From positions 1 through 5,153 of the forward strand of contig JAIRYB010000229.1 in assembly GCA_031267955.1 (NCBI GenBank): 5,153 bases of DNA, written 5' to 3'. The position numbers were made by a program, and so were the translations under genes. The notes beneath the pieces are model-generated. The model was given only the letters and a program-made list of their open reading frames with translations. It made no database searches and was not told where the DNA came from. Below are positions 1 to 5,153 of the stretch, piece after piece (positions within the stretch are counted from its first letter, which is position 1; each line of letters opens with the position of its first letter). This stretch comes from Spirochaetaceae bacterium (GTDB taxonomy: Bacteria; Spirochaetota; Spirochaetia; Treponematales; Breznakiellaceae).

Positions 1-488
1 ATATCGTGGAGTATCGCCGCGTCCAGAAGTTTTTCCCGGTTCAGGAGGTAGCGGTATTCGGGAAGCACCTCGTAGAACAGGCCGACAATGTCGTAAACGT
101 GCTTTGAATGGTTTTTGAATGCGTTGTCCTTGGTGTCGATGGTGTATACAAAGGCCCGGATAGCCTCCAGCACTTTCTCCCGGAGCAGGACTGCGGCATG
201 GGACTGGGCTCTGACTGAAAAGAGGACATAAACGGATGCCAGGAGGGCCGCCAGGGAAAAAAACAAATGGTACAGGACAGCTTTCCGCAAGAACGCGTCT
301 ACAACGGCGACGACAAAGGCAAAAATAAAGGCATAGAGAAGCGCGAGATTGACGTAATAGCCCCTGCCCAGCTCTTCGTAGACTTCCTGCCGGTAATACG
401 CCAGCAGCATGTGGTACCTAACGGTGGCCATCACCATCACCGCCCCGCCGACAGCCAAGAAAAGGCAACAGAGAATTGTGATGAGCAT
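1..488 (-). CDS. Membrane-anchored HD-domain phosphohydrolase, probably HD-GYP type (3' part outside window)
   Basis: This is the N-terminal 162 residues of a larger protein, cut by the window edge. Three hydrophobic segments are visible at about residues 1-22, 46-66 and 70-92. A short helical linker follows, then the start of an HD domain: TIDTKD at 116-121, NHSKHV at 126-131 with the first metal-ligand His (H127), and AAILHD ending at H161-D162. This spacing and the pattern D-x-K-D...HS..V...LLDAAILHD are typical of HD-GYP cyclic-di-GMP phosphodiesterases, but the GYP motif would lie outside the window, so a plain HD hydrolase cannot be excluded. The domain would face the cytoplasm. The start is the ATG at 488. 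It has no Shine-Dalgarno sequence, and the frame stays open upstream to a stop at 636-638 without another ATG, GTG or TTG. The gene follows murJ after a 208-bp gap, so it probably has its own promoter. The start is uncertain; the HD assignment is fairly secure. Confidence 0.78.
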   Translation of the reverse strand, partial: MLITILCCLFLAVGGAVMVMATVRYHMLLAYYRQEVYEELGRGYYVNLALLYAFIFAFVVAVVDAFLRKAVLYHLFFSLAALLASVYVLFSVRAQSHAAVLLREKVLEAIRAFVYTIDTKDNAFKNHSKHVYDIVGLFYEVLPEYRYLLNREKLLDAAILHD

Positions 489-696
489 GGGTAAGTATAC
501 AGCAAACCGGCTTTCAAGTGTAAGCAGGCGCCCGGTACAAAGTGAGGATAAACGAAAACATAGCGATAGGGTAATGGGAGGAACAGTTTGTCCGCCTGAT
601 AAATGGAAGATGACGGTGAAAAGAAAGCCGGATGTTTAACCAGCTAAAGGCGGAGATGGTCCGAAACATAGTGCCGGCCCCGCCGGGGAAAACCCT
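489..696. other. Non-coding gap between murJ and the HD-domain gene
   Basis: These 208 bp hold no supportable gene. A GC-only inverted repeat (CCGGC at 674-678 and GCCGG at 682-686, 3-nt loop) sits just past the murJ stop but has no following T-tract in the murJ direction, so it is not a convincing terminator. The part from about 490 to 640 is visibly less GC-rich than the murJ coding region. The only minus-strand ORF in it (514-669, 51 codons from ATG) lacks a ribosome binding site and resembles nothing I know. Confidence 0.5.
494..523 (-). promoter_or_regulatory. Candidate promoter for the HD-domain gene, possibly giving a leaderless mRNA
   Basis: On the minus strand a TATACT hexamer (494-499) matches the sigma-70 -10 consensus at five of six positions. 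It is preceded after 18 bp by TTACAC (518-523), a moderate -35 match. Transcription would begin about at the ATG at 488, giving little or no leader, which would fit the absence of a ribosome binding site there. This is a motif match only. Confidence 0.3.
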
Positions 697-2295
697 CTAC
701 CCCTTTTTCCGCAGGGCGCGCGCCGCCGCGACGGCCTGTTTGTCCCGCGTTAGTACCAGAAGCAATATCCCCGCCGAAGCAAAAATAACGGCGTTTATAG
801 CAAAAGGAACCCCGTAGCTTATAACGCGGCCCCTGCCGGCAAAGGCGGAAAGGAGGCGCGGGGAGAAGAACAGAACCGGGACCGACGCGGCTATCGAAAA
901 GACCGCGAGTTTTACCGTGTAGAGAAGCGCGGACCCCAGGGCTTTGCCGATGGCGATGCTGGGGTTTTTTCGCAGGAAGGCGAGGAGCAGCGCGGTATTG
1001 ACGGCGCTTGCCAGGGTAAGCGCCAGGGCGACGCCGGACCCCCGCATCGGCCCGACCAGAACGGCGGCCAGCGCCATGTTCACGGCGAAGGAGATGATTC
1101 CGGAGATCGTGGGCGATTTTGAATCGCTTTGGGCGTAAAAGGCCGGGGCCAGGATGCGGTTCAGGGCAATAAAGAAAAGGCCGGGCATGTGGAAATAAAA
1201 CGCCGCGAGGGTCAAGGCTACCGAGCTTTCATCAAAGCTGCGGGACTCAAAGAGAAGGCGGACAAGCGTTTCCCCCTGGGCCAGGGAAAAGAACGTAATG
1301 GGAATTGTAATAAGGGCGATTATGTCCATGGCGAAAACTAGGCGTTCGTTGTAGCGCGGCCAGTTCCCGGTTTTGGCGTCCCCGGCAAGGTCCGGCAGCA
1401 ATACTGTCCCTATCGAAACCGCGAAGACGCCGAGGATAAGTTCCTGGAGGCGGAGGCTGTACTGGAGGCTCGAAACAACCCCTTCCCCGGCGTTGCCCGC
1501 CAGGGCGGTGGACACGAGGTCGTTCAATTGATAGGCCGCCATGCCGATGATCGTAGGCCCCACAAGGCGCAGCACTTTTTTTGTCCCCGGATTGCAAACC
1601 GCCCGCTTAAGGCCGGTAAAGAAAAAACGGTAGCCTGTTTTGAACACAAAGGGGAACTGTACCGCCGCTTCAAGAAAACCGCCTATAAGTATACCGGCAG
1701 CCATGGCCCGCGCCGGGTTTGCCGTGAAGGGCGACAGGGCGTAAGCGCAGATAATCGTAACCAGGTTAAGCAGGATGGGCGCCAGCCCCGAGGGGGCGAA
1801 GATATGGACGCTGTTCAGTATGCCCTGGAAAAGGGCCGCTATCGAAATGAACGCGAGGAAGGGAAACATTATTCGTGTTAGCAATACCGTTTCCTCCGGC
1901 GCTTCCATGCCGAAGATCGGGATTATGAGCGGGGACGCCAGGATTCCGATACCGACGGCAAGGGACACGAAAAAAGTAAGGAAAGTGAAAATACAGGAGA
2001 GAAACTCCCGTATGTTGCCGCTGTTTTTGGCGCCGTCCGTTCCGCTCGCATCGGCGATCAGGTATTCCTTGAAGGTGGGGATAAAGGCTACCGCGATGGA
2101 ACCTTCGGCAAAGAGGCGGCGGAACAGGTTGGGCAGCATAAAGGCCACCGAGAACGCGTCGGAAAGGGCGCTGGTCCCCAGAAGGCTGGCCTTGGCCATC
2201 TCCCGGACCAGCCCCAGGACGCGGGAACCCAGGGTAAGCAGGGAAAGGACGGAACCGTGTTTTACAAGCGAGGAAGGGCCGGATCCGCCGCTCAT
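697..2295 (-). CDS. murJ: Lipid II flippase MurJ (MviN family, MOP superfamily)
   Basis: MurJ moves lipid-linked peptidoglycan precursor (lipid II) from the inner to the outer face of the cytoplasmic membrane. The 532 residues are a normal length for the family and show a polytopic pattern compatible with 14 membrane helices. The N-terminal signature is intact: SRVLGLVRE at 24-32, SDAF at 45-48 and LPNLFRRLFAEGS at 54-66. By alignment with E. coli MurJ from memory, R31, D46, R59 and R282 (in QYSLRLQEL) correspond to the functionally important R24, D39, R52 and R270. GTVLLPDLA at 296-304 and FYAQSDSKSP at 386-395 are further family motifs. The start ATG overlaps the stop of the upstream phosphodiesterase gene as ATGA (2292-2295), with AAAGG seven bases before it, which implies translational coupling. 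No promoter of its own is evident. The protein ends in a short basic tail (RALRKKG). No oddities. Confidence 0.96.
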   Translation of the reverse strand: MSGGSGPSSLVKHGSVLSLLTLGSRVLGLVREMAKASLLGTSALSDAFSVAFMLPNLFRRLFAEGSIAVAFIPTFKEYLIADASGTDGAKNSGNIREFLSCIFTFLTFFVSLAVGIGILASPLIIPIFGMEAPEETVLLTRIMFPFLAFISIAALFQGILNSVHIFAPSGLAPILLNLVTIICAYALSPFTANPARAMAAGILIGGFLEAAVQFPFVFKTGYRFFFTGLKRAVCNPGTKKVLRLVGPTIIGMAAYQLNDLVSTALAGNAGEGVVSSLQYSLRLQELILGVFAVSIGTVLLPDLAGDAKTGNWPRYNERLVFAMDIIALITIPITFFSLAQGETLVRLLFESRSFDESSVALTLAAFYFHMPGLFFIALNRILAPAFYAQSDSKSPTISGIISFAVNMALAAVLVGPMRGSGVALALTLASAVNTALLLAFLRKNPSIAIGKALGSALLYTVKLAVFSIAASVPVLFFSPRLLSAFAGRGRVISYGVPFAINAVIFASAGILLLVLTRDKQAVAAARALRKKG

Positions 2296-3080
2296 GCCCC
2301 GGCCTTTATGACGGCAAGCAGATCCTGCGGCCGGTTGCTGATGATCCCGGCGCAGCCCTGGCGCAGCATCTGCGCGGCGGCAACGGGATCGTCAATGGTC
2401 CAGGGGATCATGGGCCGCTTTTCCCGGACGGCTATCCGCGAAAAATTCGCGGGGCCGGCCAGTTCGCGGGCGGGCTTGACATAGGCGCACCCGGCAATAT
2501 GCCGGCCGAAGCCCCGGCGCAGAATCCAGGGAACATCTTTGCTTTCGCCGTAGATTACAGCCGTGGGAATATGGGGGGCGGCCCGTTTAAACGCAAGGAT
2601 ACTAAAGGGGTTGAAAGACGAAACAGTGACCGCCGCTTCCACAGCCTTTCCGAAAGCCTTGAGTTTTTCCGCTGCCAGGCGGGGAAGGGGATCGCCGGAG
2701 ATTTTGCCGCTTTTAAGTTCAATGTCGATGTACAGGGCCGGGGAAAATTCTTCAAGCACTTCTTCAAGAAGCGGCGGGCGCTCGGCGCTGAAAGCCGGAT
2801 CAAAAAAACTCCCCACATCAATGGCGCGTATTTCCTTTAACGGAAGTTCCTCTATATCAAGGCCGCCCGCATTGGCGCCGGGGGGGGCCGTGCGCAGGAA
2901 GTTGTCATCGTGGGCCACAACCAGTTCCCCGGTGGCGCAGACATGGATATCGAGTTCCAGACCGGGGATACCCAGTTCGCGCGCCTTGCGGAAAGCGGCC
3001 ATGGTGTTTTCCGGCGCCAGGGAGGAACAGCCCCGGTGGGCAAAGAGCAGGGGGCGCGTACGGTCCGGGAGTATGGTCAT
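2292..3080 (-). CDS. Glycerophosphodiester phosphodiesterase (GDPD/UgpQ-like)
   Basis: The enzyme hydrolyses glycerophosphodiesters, the deacylated head groups of phospholipids, to glycerol 3-phosphate and an alcohol. The TIM-barrel motifs appear in order, numbered from the ATG at 3080: HRG at 15-17, APENT at 22-26, ELDIH at 42-46, VAHDD at 55-59, IDIELK at 118-123, VSSFNP at 153-158, WTID at 227-230 and GIISNRP at 245-251. The catalytic His pair (H15, H57) and the metal-binding E42, D44 and E121 are present. The length of 262 residues is usual for the cytoplasmic type, and no signal peptide is seen, so it should act in the cytosol. I prefer the ATG at 3080 because AGGGA lies 10 bases upstream and the protein then starts 14 residues before HRG, as in relatives. 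A GTG at 3137 (281 residues) overlaps the previous stop as GTGA but has a poorly spaced ribosome binding site. The last motif reads SNRP where TDRP is more common. Its 3' end overlaps murJ. Confidence 0.93.
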   Translation of the reverse strand: MTILPDRTRPLLFAHRGCSSLAPENTMAAFRKARELGIPGLELDIHVCATGELVVAHDDNFLRTAPPGANAGGLDIEELPLKEIRAIDVGSFFDPAFSAERPPLLEEVLEEFSPALYIDIELKSGKISGDPLPRLAAEKLKAFGKAVEAAVTVSSFNPFSILAFKRAAPHIPTAVIYGESKDVPWILRRGFGRHIAGCAYVKPARELAGPANFSRIAVREKRPMIPWTIDDPVAAAQMLRQGCAGIISNRPQDLLAVIKAGA

Positions 3081-3133
3081 GAAATTTCGTTCCCTGTTCG
3101 ATCGGATTGCGCGGCCGTGCGGGGCCAAGGTTT

Positions 3134-3700
3134 TCACGCTTCCCGGCCGCCGTCCGTAGCGGCAGAATTGCCTGCGGCGGTATCGTCCGCAACCCTGGTA
3201 TCGCCCGCTGCCGCGCCATCTGCGGCCCTGGCGCCGCCAGGCCCCATTTTGGCTTTAAGGGCTTCCAGGGCGGCGTCGGCGTTCATGCTTTCAAACTGCC
3301 CGTCAAGGCCGGGGCCAGCGGGGCCGCCGCCCGCAAGATCCTTGCCCAGGACGATATTCAGTTCCTGTTCCAAAAGGTCCGGATCGACGCTCCGCTCCCG
3401 GGCGGCAAGGCCCGGCAGTTGTTTCCGCATCGTTTCTATCCGGGCTTTGATCTCCGCCTCTTCGGCGGAAAGGGAATCAACTTTGCCCTGGATACGATCC
3501 TTTTCCCGGCGCGCTTCGCCGGCAAGGTCTTCCGCGCCTTTGTTCCGGGCCAGTTCTTCCCGCTTCCGCCATTTTTCCTTTTCCGCCTCAAGCCCGGCGC
3601 GGTTTTTTTCCGCCAGCTTGAGCGCGGTAATAAAATGAAAAATATATTCTTTCGCATCGGCGGGGCTCATCCCCCGCAGATCGTCGATTCCCTGTTCCAT
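3134..3700 (-). CDS. Short PspA/IM30-like coiled-coil protein (ESCRT-III superfamily), atypical
   Basis: This 188-residue, highly charged protein is nearly all predicted helix from about 14 to 120, then has a Gly/Pro stretch (123-134), a short conserved block and an Ala/Gly/Asp-rich tail (154-188). Residues 29-60 align with E. coli PspA as I remember it: LAEKNR against LAEKKQ, EKW against VEW, and EELARNKGAEDLAGEA against AELALLKEREDLARAA. Residues 132-152 (LDGQF...ADAALEALKAKM) match the PspA C-terminus (LDDQF...LAQLKAKM). PspA binds stressed inner membrane as a helical scaffold. Unlike PspA (about 222 residues), this protein lacks the amphipathic N-terminal helix and is shortened before the C-terminal block. 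The ATG at 3700 has AGAGGT four bases upstream, so the short N-terminus is probably real. The gene lies 28 bp after the M48 protease gene and abuts or overlaps the phosphodiesterase gene. The CDS is certain to about 0.9 and the PspA relationship to about 0.65; function is inferred. Confidence 0.85.
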   Translation of the reverse strand: MEQGIDDLRGMSPADAKEYIFHFITALKLAEKNRAGLEAEKEKWRKREELARNKGAEDLAGEARREKDRIQGKVDSLSAEEAEIKARIETMRKQLPGLAARERSVDPDLLEQELNIVLGKDLAGGGPAGPGLDGQFESMNADAALEALKAKMGPGGARAADGAAAGDTRVADDTAAGNSAATDGGREA

Positions 3701-3704
3701 AAAT

Positions 3705-3710
3705 ACCTCT
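3705..3710 (-). promoter_or_regulatory. Ribosome binding site of the PspA-like gene
   Basis: AGAGGT on the minus strand lies four bases before the ATG at 3700. It supports this start over any longer reading, which matters because the protein lacks the N-terminal region expected of PspA. Confidence 0.6.
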
Positions 3711-3728
3711 GCCGCTTGCCGCGGGGCT

Positions 3729-4640
3729 TTAGTCCCCCGGCCGGATAGCCGCCTCGAAACGGTTCTTCCGGACAGCGGCGTTGTTCGCGGAAGATTGGCC
3801 GATCCGGCTTTGTATGTTGTTTATCCGCAGGGAGGGCGCCGGGTGGGTACTGTAAAAGACGCTCCGGGACCTCTCCTGCCTTTGCTGGAACACCCGCAGC
3901 AGATCCACAAGGGCGGACGGCTGGTACCCGGCCGCCCTGAGCAGCGACAGCGCGTGAATATCGGCCTCGAATTCCTGCTTCTGGGTGTACCCGTTCGTAA
4001 AAAGCGCGTCCGTCATGGCCTGGACAGATTCCCTCAGGGAACTGATCCTTTCCGATACAGGCCGGAGCCGCGCCGCCCTCTGCCTGGACCTCCGCGCCAC
4101 CTCGTCAAGTTCCAGCATCAGGCTGATATCCTTGTCCGCAAGAAGGGTAATGCTGTGTTCAAGCTGGATATGGGCGATTTCGTGGGCAATAACCGCCGCC
4201 AGGGCGTCCTCCGATGGCGCGCAGCCCACAAGCCCCCTGGTAATAAAAATATGCCCGGCCGGGGAAGAGAACGCGTTTATCGCGTTGCTGTCCAAAACCA
4301 GTACATGGTACCCGCTGTACATCGCCGGCGCCCTTATCGGAGAATTGATGATCAGGGAGGTACAGATATTGTTGAGATAGTCGCTTAGTTTGCGGTTCTG
4401 TTTATAAGGCCGGTAGTGGGAAACAATGTTCGCCGCGACCGCCCGGCCAAGGTAGTAAACATCTTCGGGGGTATAGTCCGCGTTTTCGGCCCTTTTCCCG
4501 TCCGCCGCCCCTCCCGGATTGGGAGTATTCCGTCCCTGGGCGGCCGAGGGGATTTGAAGAATGAGCAGGAGAAAAAGGATGCCCGCCGTCCTATGCAGCA
4601 GGATACTGGGAACCCTTTGCTTGAACAAACGATCGGCCAT
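3729..4640 (-). CDS. Exported M48-family zinc metalloprotease (BepA/LoiP-like catalytic domain, no TPR)
   Basis: This is a 303-residue peptidase acting outside the cytoplasmic membrane. A signal peptide is clear: basic start, hydrophobic core at about 19-30 (AGILFLLLILQI), and a likely cut after SAA at 32-34. There is no lipobox Cys. The catalytic domain shows NAFSSPAGHIFITRGLV at 122-138, the zinc motif HEIAH at 153-157, and EFEAD at 223-227 supplying the third ligand (E223). The STHPAPSLRI block at 264-273 corresponds to the STHP loop that in E. coli BepA contains a regulatory zinc-contacting His. BepA-type proteins degrade or rescue misassembled outer-membrane proteins, but this one ends soon after the peptidase domain, without BepA's TPR repeats, so its substrate is unknown. 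The start is the ATG at 4640, with GGAGGT eight bases upstream. It is the first gene of the putative envelope operon, behind its own candidate promoter and 28 bp ahead of the PspA-like gene. Confidence 0.93.
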   Translation of the reverse strand: MADRLFKQRVPSILLHRTAGILFLLLILQIPSAAQGRNTPNPGGAADGKRAENADYTPEDVYYLGRAVAANIVSHYRPYKQNRKLSDYLNNICTSLIINSPIRAPAMYSGYHVLVLDSNAINAFSSPAGHIFITRGLVGCAPSEDALAAVIAHEIAHIQLEHSITLLADKDISLMLELDEVARRSRQRAARLRPVSERISSLRESVQAMTDALFTNGYTQKQEFEADIHALSLLRAAGYQPSALVDLLRVFQQRQERSRSVFYSTHPAPSLRINNIQSRIGQSSANNAAVRKNRFEAAIRPGD

Positions 4641-4648
4641 GGCAGCTT

Positions 4649-4654
4649 ACCTCC
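4649..4654 (-). promoter_or_regulatory. Strong Shine-Dalgarno of the M48 protease gene
   Basis: GGAGGT on the minus strand, eight bases before the ATG at 4640, fixes the start. Its CGGAG portion (4651-4655) can pair with CTCCG (4672-4676) upstream in the same leader, so access to it may be controlled by RNA folding. Confidence 0.75.
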
Positions 4655-4702
4655 GCAAATTATTCAGGCTCCGGAGAAATTCCGTGCCCGAATTTAAAAC
4701 AG

Positions 4703-4727
4703 AAAAAACAGGCGCCCGGCTCTGCCT
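4703..4727 (-). terminator. Weak terminator-like hairpin with T-tract in the M48 leader
   Basis: Read on the minus strand, AGGC (4724-4727) can pair with GCCT (4710-4713), plus one possible G-U pair, around a loop of about eight bases. One base later comes TTTTTT (4703-4708), then more T-rich sequence. The stem is short, so this is at best a weak intrinsic terminator for lysS readthrough or an attenuator for the downstream operon. Confidence 0.25.
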
Positions 4728-4736
4728 TTCCGTCAG

Positions 4737-4774
4737 ACTATAATAATTTTATACTAAAAATCGAAATTTTGAAA
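4737..4774 (-). promoter_or_regulatory. Candidate promoter of the M48-PspA-GDPD-murJ operon
   Basis: This is the most AT-rich stretch of an otherwise GC-rich window. On the minus strand TTTCAA (4769-4774) and TAAAAT (4746-4751) are separated by 17 bp, giving a fair sigma-70-like pair. TATAGT (4737-4742) and TATTAT (4740-4745) are alternative -10 elements. Transcription would start near 4730-4740 and leave a leader of about 90-100 nt. The -10 region lies in an imperfect 19-bp inverted repeat (4737-4755, seven of nine pairs matching). Confidence 0.5.
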
Positions 4775-4808
4775 GAAAGAAGGCTGCCCCCAATCCGCTC
4801 CGTCAACG

Positions 4809-5153
4809 CTAATAGACCGCGAGTATTCCCATAAGCCGGTCCCTGCCGATAGAGCGCAGGAAATTCGCGAGCCGCGGCCCCTGGTCCTTGCCGATCAGCG
4901 CCTGGTAGGCGGCGCGGAACAGGGCCTTCCCGTCCAGGCCGTGGGCCTCCCCGACCTTGTAGATCGCCTCGGCGCAGGATTTGTCGTCGGCGAATGTTTC
5001 AAGCCGGGCAACCACCTGATCCCGCAGGTCCCGTACAGCCAGGGCCTCGGCGCCGGAAAGCGCCGCCTTTTCCCCGGCTTCCCTGAGCCGGAAGCGGAAT
5101 TCATCGGGGGCGCATTCCTCCGCCCAGTATTTGGCGCAGACGCAGCGCCGCCT
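4809..5153 (-). CDS. lysS: Class I lysyl-tRNA synthetase, C-terminal part (5' end outside window)
   Basis: The frame runs open from the window edge to TAG at 4809 and gives the last 114 residues of a protein whose family is usually a little over 500 residues. The block AKYWAEECAPDEFRF near its start and the terminal AIYKVGEAHGLDG...FRAAYQALIGKDQGPRLANFL match the C-terminal anticodon-binding region of class I LysRS, a Rossmann-fold enzyme unrelated to the common class II LysS. It charges tRNA-Lys in the cytosol. The catalytic HIGH and KMSKS motifs lie outside the window and cannot be checked. This enzyme type is characteristic of spirochaetes among bacteria, which is the main taxonomic clue here. 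A 168-bp AT-rich gap with a candidate promoter separates it from the M48 gene, so it is probably a separate transcription unit. Confidence 0.85.
   Translation of the reverse strand, partial: RRRCVCAKYWAEECAPDEFRFRLREAGEKAALSGAEALAVRDLRDQVVARLETFADDKSCAEAIYKVGEAHGLDGKALFRAAYQALIGKDQGPRLANFLRSIGRDRLMGILAVY

Noticed and set aside
41..229. Minus-strand 62-codon ORF
   Set aside because: It is a shifted frame within the HD-domain gene; the frame carrying the membrane helices and HD motifs is the real one.
514..669. 51-codon minus-strand ORF in the gap between murJ and the HD gene
   Set aside because: It has no ribosome binding site and no recognisable sequence. A frameshifted N-terminus of the HD gene was considered, but its sequence does not look like an added domain.
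674..686. GC-rich inverted repeat just after the murJ stop, considered as a terminator
   Set aside because: The stem is five pairs and no T-tract follows in the murJ direction.
1775..2311. Plus-strand ORF of 178 codons antisense to the murJ 5' part
   Set aside because: The opposite frame encodes an intact, strongly conserved MurJ N-terminus; this ORF has no recognisable domain.
3081..3137. N-terminal extension of the GDPD from the GTG at 3137
   Set aside because: The GTGA overlap is attractive, but the GTG has a ribosome binding site only two bases away, while the ATG at 3080 has a usable one and gives the family-typical N-terminus. It remains possible.
3719..3738. GGGG...CCCC pairing across the M48 stop, considered as an intercistronic terminator
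   Set aside because: Only about four pairs and no T-tract; the 28-bp gap with a ribosome binding site argues for readthrough.
2910..3748. Long plus-strand ORFs (242 codons at 2910-3638 and 213 codons at 3107-3748)
   Set aside because: They lie antisense to the PspA-like, GDPD and M48 genes, are Arg/Ser/Ala/Pro-rich as expected from GC-rich shadow frames, and show no recognisable motif.
1..5153. Mobile elements, CRISPR arrays, tRNA genes or direct repeats
   Set aside because: Nothing resembling transposase genes, terminal repeats, spaced repeats or tRNA cloverleaf sequence was found on either strand.

Overview
The window reads as a stretch of spirochaete chromosome, most likely a GC-rich relative of Treponema. 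The base composition looks clearly above 50% G+C by eye. Two things support this. All six genes lie on the minus strand in a tight layout, and the first in transcription order is the C-terminus of a class I lysyl-tRNA synthetase, an enzyme found in archaea and only a minority of bacteria, notably spirochaetes and some alphaproteobacteria. The genus-level assignment is inference.

In transcription order (high to low coordinates): (1) 5153-4809, the last 114 residues of class I LysRS. (2) 4808-4641, an AT-rich intergenic region with a candidate promoter, a weak hairpin followed by a T-tract, a possible Shine-Dalgarno-sequestering stem and a strong GGAGGT ribosome binding site. (3) 4640-3729, an exported M48 metalloprotease with HEIAH zinc site. 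(4) 3700-3134, a short coiled-coil protein that I align to PspA/IM30 (ESCRT-III superfamily), lacking the usual N-terminal membrane helix. (5) 3080-2292 (or from a GTG at 3137), a glycerophosphodiester phosphodiesterase. (6) 2295-697, the lipid II flippase MurJ, overlapping the previous stop by ATGA. (7) 696-489, a non-coding gap with a possible near-leaderless promoter. (8) 488-1, the N-terminal part of a membrane-anchored HD-domain phosphohydrolase, probably HD-GYP, cut off by the window edge just after its HD dyad.

Genes 3 to 6 are spaced by 28 bp, by a 4-bp overlap or about 53 bp, and by a 4-bp overlap, so they probably form one operon. Every recognisable product acts at the envelope: a periplasmic quality-control protease, a PspA-like membrane-remodelling or scaffold protein, a phospholipid-head-group diesterase and the peptidoglycan precursor flippase. 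An envelope maintenance operon is a reasonable inference. The PspA-like protein is the least ordinary element. No RNA genes, mobile elements, CRISPR arrays or long repeats were seen, and the plus strand holds no gene I can support.
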